NCBI RefSeq assembly: GCF_040371545.1
Contig: NZ_AP029048.1
Coordinates: forward strand, 1,116,001 to 1,180,000
Reading direction: 5' to 3'
Source: Synechococcus sp. M16CYN
GTDB taxonomy: Bacteria; Cyanobacteriota; Cyanobacteriia; PCC-6307; Cyanobiaceae
DNA: 64,000 bases
In this document: positions 30,689-40,282 of the stretch, one piece after another
Position numbering within the stretch: the stretch's first letter is position 1
How the letters are laid out: each line of letters begins with the position of its first letter
The notes under the pieces: generated by a model
What the model saw: only the letters and a program-made list of their open reading frames with translations
The model's database searches: none
What the model was told of the DNA's origin: nothing
Position numbers and translations under genes: made by a program

Positions 30689-32306
30689 TTGACTCAATTC
30701 TGAGTGATAACAGTCTCTTCTTATATGATTCTTGAATCTGTAAGGTACATTTTTTACTGTATAGCCCTCTCTACTACAAAATAATCAGTTTATTTTTAAT
30801 TTAGCAGTTCTCTGTACATCCTAAACTTTATTTATGCTATTTAAAATTTTCGTTTGGTTTATTATGAGTTCATATTTTGCTGTGTACATATATCTTCTGA
30901 AATCTAGTCATAGTAATAGACCTTAAATCACTAACAATCAAATGTTTGATAAGTTACTCTTTCTTGTAAAGATCTCAAAAATGTGAAGCAATTTCTTTCT
31001 CTTTTTAGTAAGAGAGTAGCTCAAGTGATTCATCTAAAAACTCTGATTAAGATGCGTACAAGATTTTAAAGATTTACAAGCTTTACTTTCTAAAAGCAGA
31101 TATTTTCCTCAATTTTTAAGATAAATTGTACTGTATCTTAATCTTAACATATTAGCACGGATAGCAATGCGCTTTATATTGACCAAATTATACTTTAAAC
31201 TTGGTATCTATATAGATTTTATATTTCCTATTTTTGCAACCTAAAATCTCTGAATGTAATCTTTCGGTAACAGTGAAACTGAAAATTCACTAAAGAATCC
31301 CCACTGTCTAAGTATGATTTAATTATCAGGTAATGATAATATTTTTCTTAGTTATGAATTGATTTAAATCTTTAGCATGTATTTATTAACTATGATTTTG
31401 CTATTTGCAGTAATTGACTGATTTAATTTGTTGTTAGCTAACTTGTTTTTATTTGCAAAAGTTATTAATATTGATAAAATTTTAATATCTTATGAATTTA
31501 ATTTAAGGGGCAGTAATAGGAAGTTTGATAACGAGTGTAAATGCCTAGGCTTAGATTAACTTATATAAAGCTAATTTTGGATTTGACTTATCTTCGGATG
31601 CCATCCGTTAATAGAAAAATCTATTTTAATTAATCATAAATCTAGAAATACAATATTTTATTCATCTTAATCAGCAACTTTCTAAACGTTTTATAGTTAT
31701 ATCGTCTTGCTAAGCCCCGTCTCTACCCTCAAATCTCAAATTGTGAGACTAAGTAGTAGTGGCAAAACTATTGAATTTTAAAAGCAACAACACACTTGAT
31801 TGAAATTAACACGTAGCATCAAATTCTTGTCAGCAGATTTGATGAGCTATGATCTTTGTCAGTTTAATTTAACTTTTCTGAAGGGTATAAGGAGTACAAG
31901 TCTTTAAAAAACTATCTATAGCAACTTGTTTAAACATTTTTAGCGCAGGTTAGCCAGATCCTAATTAATAGCTTTCTTACTTTTCTCTTGCGTAAGTAGC
32001 TTATACTCAGATCCTGACAATCGTTAGACTAAACCTATGAGTATGCAACAACAAAATAAAATATCGATAATAGCAATAGATTCCAATAATTATCAGCCAA
32101 AAACACGCCAAGATCTTGGTATTCTATGAATTAGCTAATTCATTAAATAGTGAGTCAAACTAATGTATAAGTTATTTATTAATAATTGAGAGCTATCCTA
32201 GTAAAGATAATAATCTGATTCTGATAACCGATATTAATACATTTGATTCATATAGTTCTGAGGTTAATACACAGAATACTAAATGGAAGTAAAGTCAATT
32301 TAATTA
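30689..32306. other. AT-rich gene desert
   Basis: About 1.6 kb. A modestly GC-richer patch near 31,700-31,780 does not give an open frame. No RNA gene is recognised. Confidence 0.5.
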
Positions 32307-32390
32307 TTAATCCCATACTAAAATAAGAACAGTCAACAGAGCAGCAAATACTAGGAATGGGGTGATGATGGTCAAAATAGATTGTGTCAT
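32307..32390 (-). CDS. Very small membrane peptide (27 aa)
   Basis: ATG-to-TAA, 27 codons. A short polar start (MTQS) is followed by a single hydrophobic stretch with ILTIITPFLVFAALLTVLIL and a VWD end. This is the size range of the smallest photosystem and b6f subunits, but I do not recognise it. The run of hydrophobic residues could also occur by chance in T-rich DNA; the proline, the normal mix of codons and the locally raised G+C argue for a gene. Confidence 0.45.
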   Translation of the reverse strand: MTQSILTIITPFLVFAALLTVLILVWD

Positions 32391-33356
32391 TATCAGTAAT
32401 GCCTGTACCCTATAATTATTCTTGCAGCATGTGTGAACTGTCAATTTTCTGAAATCGACTGAGATTTTTAAATAGCCTTAATTATTATTAAATATATTTG
32501 CTTAAATAAATCTGTTTACTTTAGCCCGTTCTAAACTATATTTATTCTGGTGATTTTAAAGATTAAATATAATTTAAGAGAAAACTCTAACAAATAATAT
32601 TAACTTTGAAAAAATTGAAGTCTAAGTCTGATTCCAAATTATAATTAGTGTTTTAGTTCAAAGTCTGCTGACAGTGGCATCAAAATTAGCAAATTAATTG
32701 TGTTTAATCTTTATTTAAGTTAATTAATAGTGTTTTAATTAAAAAATAAATTTGGTGACAACATATTACAAAAATGAGCAGTCTTGCCTATTATCTGGTT
32801 TGTATTTCTTATTAATAAGTTACAACTTTGTTGCCAATTCATCTTTATATCAAATTTGTAGTAATTTAAATGCAAATTTGATGTCACGATCTTAAAGAAA
32901 ATTTTATATTCTCTGTATTATAGTTTTTCTATGTAATTTTTTGGATGCGAATTAACATTTTTATTTAAGTAGTTACTAACATAATTTTCTTTGCTTAGTC
33001 ATATTAATTGCTAAATATTCTGTATACTTTCTAGATTAATTTACGCGGTTATCGTGGTCGCAGGTGATTAAAATGCAAAAAATAAATTTTATGAGTCTGG
33101 TTAAATGTTCACAGTGCAATAATAAATTTTAGTATACTCAATCAACCCATGGCTTTTAAGGCCACATTAATTCCGCAGATTAATAATAAGGTATAATTAA
33201 TTTCTCTTGAGATATGTTGATAATTCACTGTTGCCATACTGTGTATCTGGTTACTGGTTAGTTAAAAGACTTAATTTATAAATTGTATAACCTGTATATC
33301 AAGGTGAGTTAATGTAAAGTTAGCTATCATGATAAGAAGCGGTTTTTTAACCATAT
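32391..33356. other. AT-rich intergenic region downstream of nadA
   Basis: About 970 nt. A tiny GGTTTTTTAACC stem lies about 15 nt past the nadA stop but is too weak to call a terminator. No gene is seen. Confidence 0.5.
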
Positions 33357-34289
33357 TTAACTACTCATTTCCAGCATCTTTCGAATCGGGAGTAAAGCCT
33401 TTTGTCTCAGGCTTTCTTCCATTTCGATAGTGGGTTTCAAGGTATCGAGGCACCTATGCAATTTTTCGAGTGTGTTTAAACGCATGTAAGGACAGGAATT
33501 GCAACTACATCCATCCACACCCGGCACCTCTATCAGAGTCTTGTTAGGAACCCGTTGCTGCATTTGATGAAGAATTCCAGGCTCCGTTAGAACAATAAAG
33601 GCTTCTGAAGAACTGATTTCAGTGTGATTCAGCAACTTGCTTGTAGACCCAATGAAATCCGCAAGCTCTAATAAATGCTCTTGACATTCGGGATGGGCGA
33701 TGACTTCAGCTCTGGGATGTTCAAGTTTTAGTTGAAGTAAAGCTTCCTCGCTAAAAGCTTCATGCACCGTGCATCGGCCCGGCCATAGGGTCATCGTCCT
33801 ATTACTTTGTCGTTGCACCCATCGACCAAGATTCTGATCCGGCGCAAACAAAATCGGACGATCTTGCGGTAGTTGGTTAATGAGATCAACAGCATTACTG
33901 CTAGTGCAAATTAAGTCACTTTGCGCTTTTACAGCAGCTGTACAATTGATGTAACTCACAACAAAATGGTCTGGGTATTGATGCCGGAATGCAGCGAAAG
34001 CATCGGCAGGGCAGTCATCAGCCAGTGAGCATCCGGCATCAAAATCAGGAATGACGACGGTCTTGTTTGGATTGAGTATTTTAGCAGTCTCTGCCATAAA
34101 GTGAACGCCACAGAAAGCGATCACATCGGCTGTAGTAGCAGCAGCTTTTCTAGACAACTCGAGTGAATCACCGATGAAGTCAGCGACGTCTTGAATTTTA
34201 GGAGACTGATAGTAGTGTGCCAGCACGACTGCATTGCGCTGTTTTTTGAGCCGTTCGATCGTTGCGACCAGGCCGTTGTCAGCGATCAT
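33357..34289 (-). CDS. nadA: Quinolinate synthase A
   Basis: NadA condenses iminoaspartate with dihydroxyacetone phosphate to quinolinate in NAD synthesis, using a 4Fe-4S cluster. The 310-residue length is typical. Visible family motifs are [20 protein letters not shown] near the start, [21 protein letters not shown], and the cluster cysteines in the [17 protein letters not shown] and [10 protein letters not shown] regions. Three lobes of the fold can be followed in order. NadB and nadC are not in the window. It is divergent from the metallophosphoesterase gene, with only about 45 nt between the ATG and the apparent start of that gene, so their promoters must overlap. Confidence 0.95.
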   Translation of the reverse strand: MIADNGLVATIERLKKQRNAVVLAHYYQSPKIQDVADFIGDSLELSRKAAATTADVIAFCGVHFMAETAKILNPNKTVVIPDFDAGCSLADDCPADAFAAFRHQYPDHFVVSYINCTAAVKAQSDLICTSSNAVDLINQLPQDRPILFAPDQNLGRWVQRQSNRTMTLWPGRCTVHEAFSEEALLQLKLEHPRAEVIAHPECQEHLLELADFIGSTSKLLNHTEISSSEAFIVLTEPGILHQMQQRVPNKTLIEVPGVDGCSCNSCPYMRLNTLEKLHRCLDTLKPTIEMEESLRQKALLPIRKMLEMSS

Positions 34290-34334
34290 CGGGACCGGGA
34301 AGCGGCAGGATGGAGACCAGCCTAGGCAAAAGCT

Positions 34335-35192
34335 CTGACAGATCTACGAATCGCGATTGCTGGAGACCTTCACGGCGCTTGGGGAGATGCGGATGAAAAG
34401 CTACTGAACTTACTCCGGCCGGATGCGGTGTTATTTGTCGGAGACCTCAGTAATGGGAATTTGCATCTGACACGAAGGATTGCTTTACTCCCCCACCCTG
34501 TGGCTGTGATCCTTGGAAATCATGATTGTGGGTTTGACAAAAACGGAGGGATTCTGCACCAACAATTAGTTCTTTTGGACGATTGTCATTGCGCATGGAG
34601 GGTACGTCGGTGGGAACGTCTCTCACTTTCGGTAGTTGGTGCTCGACCTTGCAGTTCCGGTGGTGGATTTCATCTTTCTCAAGCTGTTAAGGCAGTTTAT
34701 GGACCAGTGACGTTGGATCAGTCAGTAGAAAGAATTCTTTCTGCCGCCGCCTCTGTTCCTGCTGACGAACCTTTACTGATACTGGCTCATTGCGGACCAA
34801 CGGGGTTGGGATCCAATCCCGATAGTCCCTGTGGACGCGACTGGAAATCACCAGCAATCGACTGGGGAGACCAAGATTTATCGATTGCAATCGATCGAAT
34901 GGCGGTAACACGCCCGCCTGATCTGGTGATCTTTGGTCATATGCACCACGCTCTTAAGCGCGGTTCAGGGTATAGGCAAAGCCTTACACAGGATCGACGC
35001 GGCACTGTTTATTTAAATTCAGCATGTGTACCTCGAAGTGGTCTAGATCAGCAAGGTTGCCCCTTTTTCCATTTTTCATGGGCTGAATTCAGCGGTACTT
35101 GTTTAACTCACCTTAGCCATCGCTGGTATGCACCAGATGGTAAAGTCAAGTATAAGGAAACGTTTCCTTTAATGAGACCTATGCGGCACTGA
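34335..35192 (+). CDS. Metallophosphoesterase with non-standard or damaged start
   Basis: A calcineurin-like phosphoesterase of a cyanobacterial family (I believe TIGR04168). Metal-binding motifs run in order: IAIAGDLHG (first motif), [26 protein letters not shown] and VIFGHMHH. The first motif lies upstream of the first ordinary start codon in frame (GTG at 34428), so that start would remove essential residues. The frame is open back to a TAG at 34324-34326, and the only plausible starts are a CTG at 34335 or the CTA at the position where relatives have ATG. The full domain gives about 285 residues. Either initiation is non-canonical or the gene has lost its start. Everything else looks intact. 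The substrate is unknown. Confidence 0.75.
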   Translation: MTDLRIAIAGDLHGAWGDADEKLLNLLRPDAVLFVGDLSNGNLHLTRRIALLPHPVAVILGNHDCGFDKNGGILHQQLVLLDDCHCAWRVRRWERLSLSVVGARPCSSGGGFHLSQAVKAVYGPVTLDQSVERILSAAASVPADEPLLILAHCGPTGLGSNPDSPCGRDWKSPAIDWGDQDLSIAIDRMAVTRPPDLVIFGHMHHALKRGSGYRQSLTQDRRGTVYLNSACVPRSGLDQQGCPFFHFSWAEFSGTCLTHLSHRWYAPDGKVKYKETFPLMRPMRH

Positions 35193-35436
35193 ATCCATGT
35201 CTGCAGTAGCGGTCACACGTGTGATCACTTAATTTGAGATGTGGTTGTTTTATAATAATTGCATTGGTTTAATGGCAGACTTTTAGTTTCTTTTTTTATT
35301 ATGCTTGCCTGACGATATACAGGCCAGTTTTGCTACTAGGACAGCAGTATAACCTAGGTTAATGTATTCAGAATTGGTTTTGATTTAACGCTTGGTAATC
35401 TTAACCTTTGAAAGCAATTCTTTCAGAGCAGATTAG
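35193..35436. other. Intergenic spacer
   Basis: A T-rich patch (TTTCTTTTTTTATT near 35,288) lies about 95 nt past the metallophosphoesterase stop. No paired stem is directly before it. Confidence 0.4.
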
Positions 35437-35476
35437 GATAGAGATCAACTAACTTAAAAGTTAATTGATCTCTATC
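35437..35476. repeat. Long inverted repeat (hairpin)
   Basis: GATAGAGATCAA at 35437-35448 pairs perfectly with TTGATCTCTATC at 35465-35476. Inside it, after one mismatch, TAACT pairs with AGTTA, leaving a TAAA loop. The structure has 17 pairs in 40 nt. No T-tract follows, so it is not a textbook terminator. It could be a regulatory hairpin, an end of a degraded element or part of a small RNA. Confidence 0.75.
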
Positions 35477-36199
35477 TCCGGAGTTGTTCTGTCAGCTATA
35501 GTAAATTCGGCAAAGAGTAATTAAATGCCCCTTTCGCTTAGAATGATGTTCCCGTCAAAGTAAGATTACCGGCCAATTAAAAGCCATTCTGATGCCTAGG
35601 TCGATTCGCTTTGGTTGTGTATAGAGAGGGAAACTGCCATTGCACTGTCTACCTTCTTTGAAGATAAGCTGGAAACGTGTAGGACAGAAGTTTAGGTTGC
35701 ATGTACTTTATGTTAAATCTGCTTTTGTCTACCTTCGCGTCTAAAGAGCGGCAGCTTTAACGGGCTTGACCCTGCTTTTTGTTGGTGTTTAGTTGAGTTA
35801 TTAATTGTTGATGACATCCATGGCATATTACAGATTAGGCACTAAAGCTTTGATAATGTCCCAATTTATTTTGTTTATAGAAGCTCTATGCTGTCCAAGA
35901 ACAGTTTTTATTTAACGTTCAGCACTCAGTAAGCTTTACTTCAGTATCTTCGCGAGGCTATCGATGAAGCAAAATTTTGCATGTTCCAGATCTTATTAGG
36001 AGTCTTAGCGCTATTTACGATTTTGGATTCCACGATCACTACCGAATTACATTAGCCTGAAATTGGGAATGCTGGTCAGGCCCTATTATTGTGGTCAGCC
36101 TCTTAAGCTAGGGATCGTTTTGCAATATGCTAAATTGCTAAACAAATAATTTGCACAGGATCCAGAATCCGCCCACACAGCTCGACTTCGAATCAACTT
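35477..36199. other. Intergenic region downstream of the TPM gene
   Basis: About 720 nt of intermediate composition, possibly decayed coding DNA. No frame is protein-like enough to report. Confidence 0.45.
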
Positions 36200-37009
36200 T
36201 TACCCGTTTGATTTATTCTGGAGTCGACGGCCTATGGTGGCTTGCGCGATAAGGTAGGCTGCTGCCCCTCCTGATAAAAAGCCGAGGGCGTTTCTGATTA
36301 GGGGCAGCCATTCCTCTGTGCGGGTCACCACCGGAGCGATGCCAAAAATGCCGAATAGCATTGCCCATAGAGGCGATAGCAAAAGCAGCCAGGCCCAAGC
36401 AACTGTTTCAGTCTCTTTGCGTGGGTAAGCCGCAAATCCAGCGATGAGTCCTCCTAAAACTGATGTACTGAAAGTCCAAAGCCATTGCTCAAGGGGCAGC
36501 CCGGGAACGACCTGACATCCGCCACGATCTAAGCAGATTTCTATTGCATCAAGTGCACCCAAAATGGCACCATCCTCACCGTGATCTTTGACGTAGTATT
36601 GATTGCCAAAGCGGGTCTGTAACTCAACCCAGTAAGTTCTGGGCATCATGGCGAAGTAAGCATCACCAACATTGATGTTCAGCAGATTACCGCCCCTGGG
36701 ATCCGCTACTACCAGAAGACTTCTTTCGTCGAGTCCCCAGAATTCACGAACGGCCAGGCCAGGCGTTCGTTCGTATTGCGTCAGCACTCGTAGTTTCCAT
36801 CCTGTGCGTTCTTCTAACTTTCCTAGCGATTCTTCTAATCGAGCTTGTTGGGTGTCGCTAAAAATGCGAGCCAAGTCAATGACAGGTGTGGGGTGATCGG
36901 GTAATAGATCGGGATTATCGTATGCCAGCACCGGAGCCGCAACGCCCCATAACCCAATGGCCGTAGCCAGCACCGTGCCCCATAGGACCTGAATGCAATG
37001 TGTTCCCAT
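36200..37009 (-). CDS. psb32: TPM-domain thylakoid protein, Psb32-like
   Basis: A 269-residue homologue of cyanobacterial Psb32 and plant TLP18.3, TPM-domain proteins linked to photosystem II repair. An N-terminal signal segment (about residues 8-29, ending APVLAYDN) would direct it across the membrane. The TPM domain (about 38-165) shows VIDLARIFSDTQQARLEESL, LEERTGWKLRVLTQYERTP and LLVVADPRGGNLLNINVG. A lumenal cysteine pair (CLDRGGC) precedes C-terminal hydrophobic segments (about 180-205, 205-225 and 238-257). The extra membrane segments compared with soluble TLP18.3 are common in cyanobacterial forms. It is divergent from midA with about 30 nt between starts. The gene name follows the closest characterised homologue. 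Confidence 0.8.
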   Translation of the reverse strand: MGTHCIQVLWGTVLATAIGLWGVAAPVLAYDNPDLLPDHPTPVIDLARIFSDTQQARLEESLGKLEERTGWKLRVLTQYERTPGLAVREFWGLDERSLLVVADPRGGNLLNINVGDAYFAMMPRTYWVELQTRFGNQYYVKDHGEDGAILGALDAIEICLDRGGCQVVPGLPLEQWLWTFSTSVLGGLIAGFAAYPRKETETVAWAWLLLLSPLWAMLFGIFGIAPVVTRTEEWLPLIRNALGFLSGGAAAYLIAQATIGRRLQNKSNG

Positions 37010-37040
37010 GGACCTGCTGCATTGACGAGCATTCTCTCCA

Positions 37041-38234
37041 ATGGAACCGACGTCTGCGGTGTGCCCGACCTGGCTTGCGATGCATCTGAAACAAGCCGGC
37101 GGTGTGATCCCGTTCCGCCAGTTTATGCACCTGGCTTTAAATGATCCAAATCATGGCTTTTACGGCGCTGGAAGAGCTCTTATAGCGCCAAACGGAGATT
37201 TTGTAACTTCTCCGTCTCTCGGATCCGATTTCGCTGCTCTTTTGGCGGCACAAGTTATGCGTTGGCTTCAGGCATTCCCGGTTGAGATTCCAAAACTCTC
37301 GCTTGTAGAAATCGGTCCTGGAGAAGGAGATCTCCTTGCCGATCTGATCGACGCCTTGATAGATCAGGCGCCTCATACTCTCCATCGTCTCGAATTGGTA
37401 CTTGTAGAGACCAACCCTGGAATGCAAAAACGGCAACGGTCACGCTTGTCGAATCAAGTGGCGGTGCCGATACGTTGGTGTTCGCTGGATAACCTTATGG
37501 CTTGTCCAGTTCAGGGCATTGTTTTGGCCCATGAATTGCTGGATACCTTGCCAGTGGAGCGACTGTCCTTTCATGAGGGGATGATGTGGCAGCAACTCGT
37601 GGCACTCAATGCAAATGATTTTTTAACGTGGTCGCGACGCCCCGTGCCACCCCCTCTAGCCGAGGAAGTGGCACGGGTATGCCGACGATGTAAAATTGCT
37701 CTGCCTCCTAGAAGCGCTAAACCAGGTTGGACCACAGAATGGCACTGCGAATCTCCGAGGTGGTTCGGCCAAGTGAGCCGTGCTATCAGGAAAGGGATTT
37801 TACTTGTAGTGGACTACGCTTTGGAGGCGAGGCGTTATTACTCAGCCTGTAGATACAATGGGACGTTGATGGCTACCCGCGCGCAACAAGCTGGTTTGTC
37901 TCCTTTGCAATGTCCCGGTTTTCAGGATTTAACCGCTCACATATGCATTGACATCGTCCAAGATGCAGCTATTCGATCCGGCTGGACACCTCTCGGTCAG
38001 ATGAGGCAGGGTGAAGCGTTGCTAGCTCTCGGTCTTGCAGAGCGGCTGCATAAATTGCAATCGCTACCGGCCACTCAGTTGCCGGAAATACTGCGGCGAC
38101 GGGAAGCACTCCTTCGATTAGTGGATCCAAGCGGACTCGGTGATTTCCGTTGGCTGCTTTACGGCAAAGGACTGCAATTAGATAGATTTAAGTTGACAAC
38201 CGCTCCAGACAGTGAAGAATTTCCTCGCGAGTAA
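37041..38234 (+). CDS. midA: SAM-dependent methyltransferase of the MidA/NDUFAF7 family
   Basis: Eukaryotic MidA/NDUFAF7 methylates an arginine in a complex I subunit; bacterial members are presumed protein methyltransferases. The 397-residue protein has the family N-terminus with [21 protein letters not shown], then [17 protein letters not shown], the SAM-binding motif [15 protein letters not shown] (about residues 87-101) and [15 protein letters not shown] later. Cyanobacteria contain NDH-1, so a similar target is conceivable but unproven. Within it, positions 37641-37677 form a 10-bp perfect stem. Its 3' end overlaps the end of the convergent aroB by 47 nt. Confidence 0.88.
   Translation: MEPTSAVCPTWLAMHLKQAGGVIPFRQFMHLALNDPNHGFYGAGRALIAPNGDFVTSPSLGSDFAALLAAQVMRWLQAFPVEIPKLSLVEIGPGEGDLLADLIDALIDQAPHTLHRLELVLVETNPGMQKRQRSRLSNQVAVPIRWCSLDNLMACPVQGIVLAHELLDTLPVERLSFHEGMMWQQLVALNANDFLTWSRRPVPPPLAEEVARVCRRCKIALPPRSAKPGWTTEWHCESPRWFGQVSRAIRKGILLVVDYALEARRYYSACRYNGTLMATRAQQAGLSPLQCPGFQDLTAHICIDIVQDAAIRSGWTPLGQMRQGEALLALGLAERLHKLQSLPATQLPEILRRREALLRLVDPSGLGDFRWLLYGKGLQLDRFKLTTAPDSEEFPRE
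37641..37677. repeat. Inverted repeat inside midA
   Basis: CCCGTGCCAC at 37641-37650 pairs exactly with GTGGCACGGG at 37668-37677, with a 17-nt loop. It lies inside codons of midA ([15 protein letters not shown] region). It may be chance, since this coding DNA is GC-rich. Confidence 0.7.
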
Positions 38235-39303
38235 TGTTGTCCCGAATATTAACTGTCCCGATTGCTGTGGGCATCACTAAACGAAGTTGCTCATCTCGTA
38301 CTTTTTTATCACCCTGCATAGTTTTAATTACGTCATCGGGCCTTAGATCCGGCCAAACAGTAGGTAAGCCTGCTTTGACAATTAAACGACTTTGGCGATC
38401 GGCATCGCAACGCGACCAACTGCCTAGTTGAACAGCTAGTTCGCCAACGGCAGCCATACCAATTGCCACTGCTTCGCCATGAAGCCAAGTGCCATAACCA
38501 CAGAGGGTCTCCACAGCATGACCAAAGGTATGTCCATAATTCAGGATAGCCCGTAATCCACTCTCTCGTTCATCAGCGATCACTACACGCACTTTGGCTG
38601 CTGCGGAGCGTTGCAGAATTGATTCAAGTTGAATTTGTCCTAATCCTTGAGGGCTACTAGGATCTTGACAAGATTCGAGTCCGTTAAATAATTCAAAATC
38701 CCCGAGCATCCCATATTTAATTACTTCAGCCATCCCTGCCCGGAACTCCCTGAGAGGAAGGGTATTGAGAGTACTTGGATCAATCAACACCAGTTTTGGC
38801 TGGTGAAATGCACCAATTAGATTCTTCCCACCAGGGTGATTGATACCTGTTTTGCCTCCGATCGCTGCATCCACCATCGCTAATAACGTTGTCGGAATTT
38901 GTATAATCCCGATTCCCCGTAACCAAGTAGCTGCTGCGAACCCGGTTATATCGCCAACGACGCCACCACCAAGAGCGAGCATTATCGAGTTGCGTTCTAA
39001 TTTACAAGCGAAAGCCGCGTCGTGGATTTGAGCCACGGTAGCCAGATTCTTTTGTTGTTCGCCAGAACCAATTGTAAGCATTTCAACGTTGAAATCCTGC
39101 TTTTTCAAACTATTCAGGCAAAGATCACCATAGAGCTCAGCGATATCTGAGTTACTGACAACAAGAACTTTACTGCCTGGTTTTACGCTACCAAGCAGTA
39201 GTTCTTCGCCGACATTCCCTAGGACACCATTGCCAATCACAACGTCATAAGGGTTGCGCTCTAAGCCGACATTAATTCGGCAAGGTGTGACAGTCATGGC
39301 CAT
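38188..39303 (-). CDS. aroB: 3-dehydroquinate synthase
   Basis: AroB is the second enzyme of the shikimate pathway, converting DAHP to 3-dehydroquinate with NAD+ and a divalent metal. The 371-residue length is typical. Motifs include [20 protein letters not shown] (NAD-binding glycine motif and following helix), [20 protein letters not shown] (substrate site), [11 protein letters not shown] (metal-ligand glutamate) and [14 protein letters not shown] with the histidine ligands. A later ATG at 39297 could also serve as start. It overlaps the end of midA by 47 nt in the opposite direction, and a divergent ABC permease begins 48 nt upstream. Confidence 0.96.
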   Translation of the reverse strand: MAMTVTPCRINVGLERNPYDVVIGNGVLGNVGEELLLGSVKPGSKVLVVSNSDIAELYGDLCLNSLKKQDFNVEMLTIGSGEQQKNLATVAQIHDAAFACKLERNSIMLALGGGVVGDITGFAAATWLRGIGIIQIPTTLLAMVDAAIGGKTGINHPGGKNLIGAFHQPKLVLIDPSTLNTLPLREFRAGMAEVIKYGMLGDFELFNGLESCQDPSSPQGLGQIQLESILQRSAAAKVRVVIADERESGLRAILNYGHTFGHAVETLCGYGTWLHGEAVAIGMAAVGELAVQLGSWSRCDADRQSRLIVKAGLPTVWPDLRPDDVIKTMQGDKKVRDEQLRLVMPTAIGTVNIRDNITREEILHCLERLST

Positions 39304-39350
39304 GAAACTGATGGAATCCCTATTACTCTCCCAACAGTGAACTTAGATCT

Positions 39351-40223
39351 GTGCAAGATAATCTGACGGCTTGGGCATTTTTACTGCCGGCACTGCTTTT
39401 GATCAGCTTATCGATTTTGATCCCAGCTGTAATGACATTGGTGATGAGCGTCAACGCTACAGGTCTAGATGTCAGTGAGCCATTTCAATTTATTGGCCTA
39501 GCGCATTTTCAGCGGCTTTTAGTTGATCCAATGGCGCGGCAAGTAACACTTACCACATTTATTTATCTTTTGGGTGTAGTGCCTCTCACTATTGTGGGAT
39601 CCCTAGCATTGGCAGTCCTAGTAAATCAAAGGCTTCCTGGTAAGAGTTTTCTCCGCGGTGTGTTCTATACGCCAGTACTCGTCTCAGTTGTTGTGGCAGC
39701 AATTGCTTTTCGTTGGCTCTACGCTGAAAACGGGCTAATCAATGGTTTGTTGTCGGTTCTTCTCGGAGAAGCTTTTTCTCCTATTGGTTTTCTAACAGTT
39801 CCTCAACTGGCTCTTCCTGCTGTAATGCTTGTCACCCTCTGGAAGAGTCTTGGCTATTACATGGTGATTTTTCTGGCAGGGCTTCAAGGCATTCCAAAAG
39901 GGTTATATGAAGCTGCTGAACTCGATGGAAGTGAGGGGTGGAGGCAGCACCTAGATATTACTTTTCCGTTAATGCGTCCTTATATCATACTTGTGGCGAT
40001 TGTTTCGTCGATTGCAGCAACTAAGGTGTTCGAGGAAGTGTTTTTGATGACGCAAGGCGGTCCAGCCAATGCAACTCAAACCATAGTTTATTACGTTTAC
40101 GACCAAGCTTTTACTGAACTAGAAATTGGTTATGCCTGCACACTAGGATTGGCCCTTTTCCTAATGGTACTAGTCTTGACTTTAGTACGATTGGTGTTTG
40201 CTGGCGATCAACCCCCTGCTTAG
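39351..40223 (+). CDS. Sugar-type ABC transporter permease (orphan)
   Basis: A MalF/UgpA-type permease of 290 residues beginning with GTG. Six hydrophobic segments can be traced. The cytoplasmic EAA loop that docks the ATPase is present: LYEAAELDGSEGWRQHLDIT followed by FPLMRPYI. It is preceded by the usual GLQGIPKG. No ATPase, binding protein or second permease lies beside it. The partner ATPase could be the multi-use GgtA at 57735-58706, a common arrangement for this family. It is distinct from ggtC and ggtD below. The substrate is unknown; carbohydrate or polyol is typical of the family. Confidence 0.82.
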   Translation: MQDNLTAWAFLLPALLLISLSILIPAVMTLVMSVNATGLDVSEPFQFIGLAHFQRLLVDPMARQVTLTTFIYLLGVVPLTIVGSLALAVLVNQRLPGKSFLRGVFYTPVLVSVVVAAIAFRWLYAENGLINGLLSVLLGEAFSPIGFLTVPQLALPAVMLVTLWKSLGYYMVIFLAGLQGIPKGLYEAAELDGSEGWRQHLDITFPLMRPYIILVAIVSSIAATKVFEEVFLMTQGGPANATQTIVYYVYDQAFTELEIGYACTLGLALFLMVLVLTLVRLVFAGDQPPA

Positions 40224-40282
40224 TAAATGAGTTTGTTCAATGAAGTACCGAGTTGCAATGACAGGGTAGCGCTGGCCCTGGC

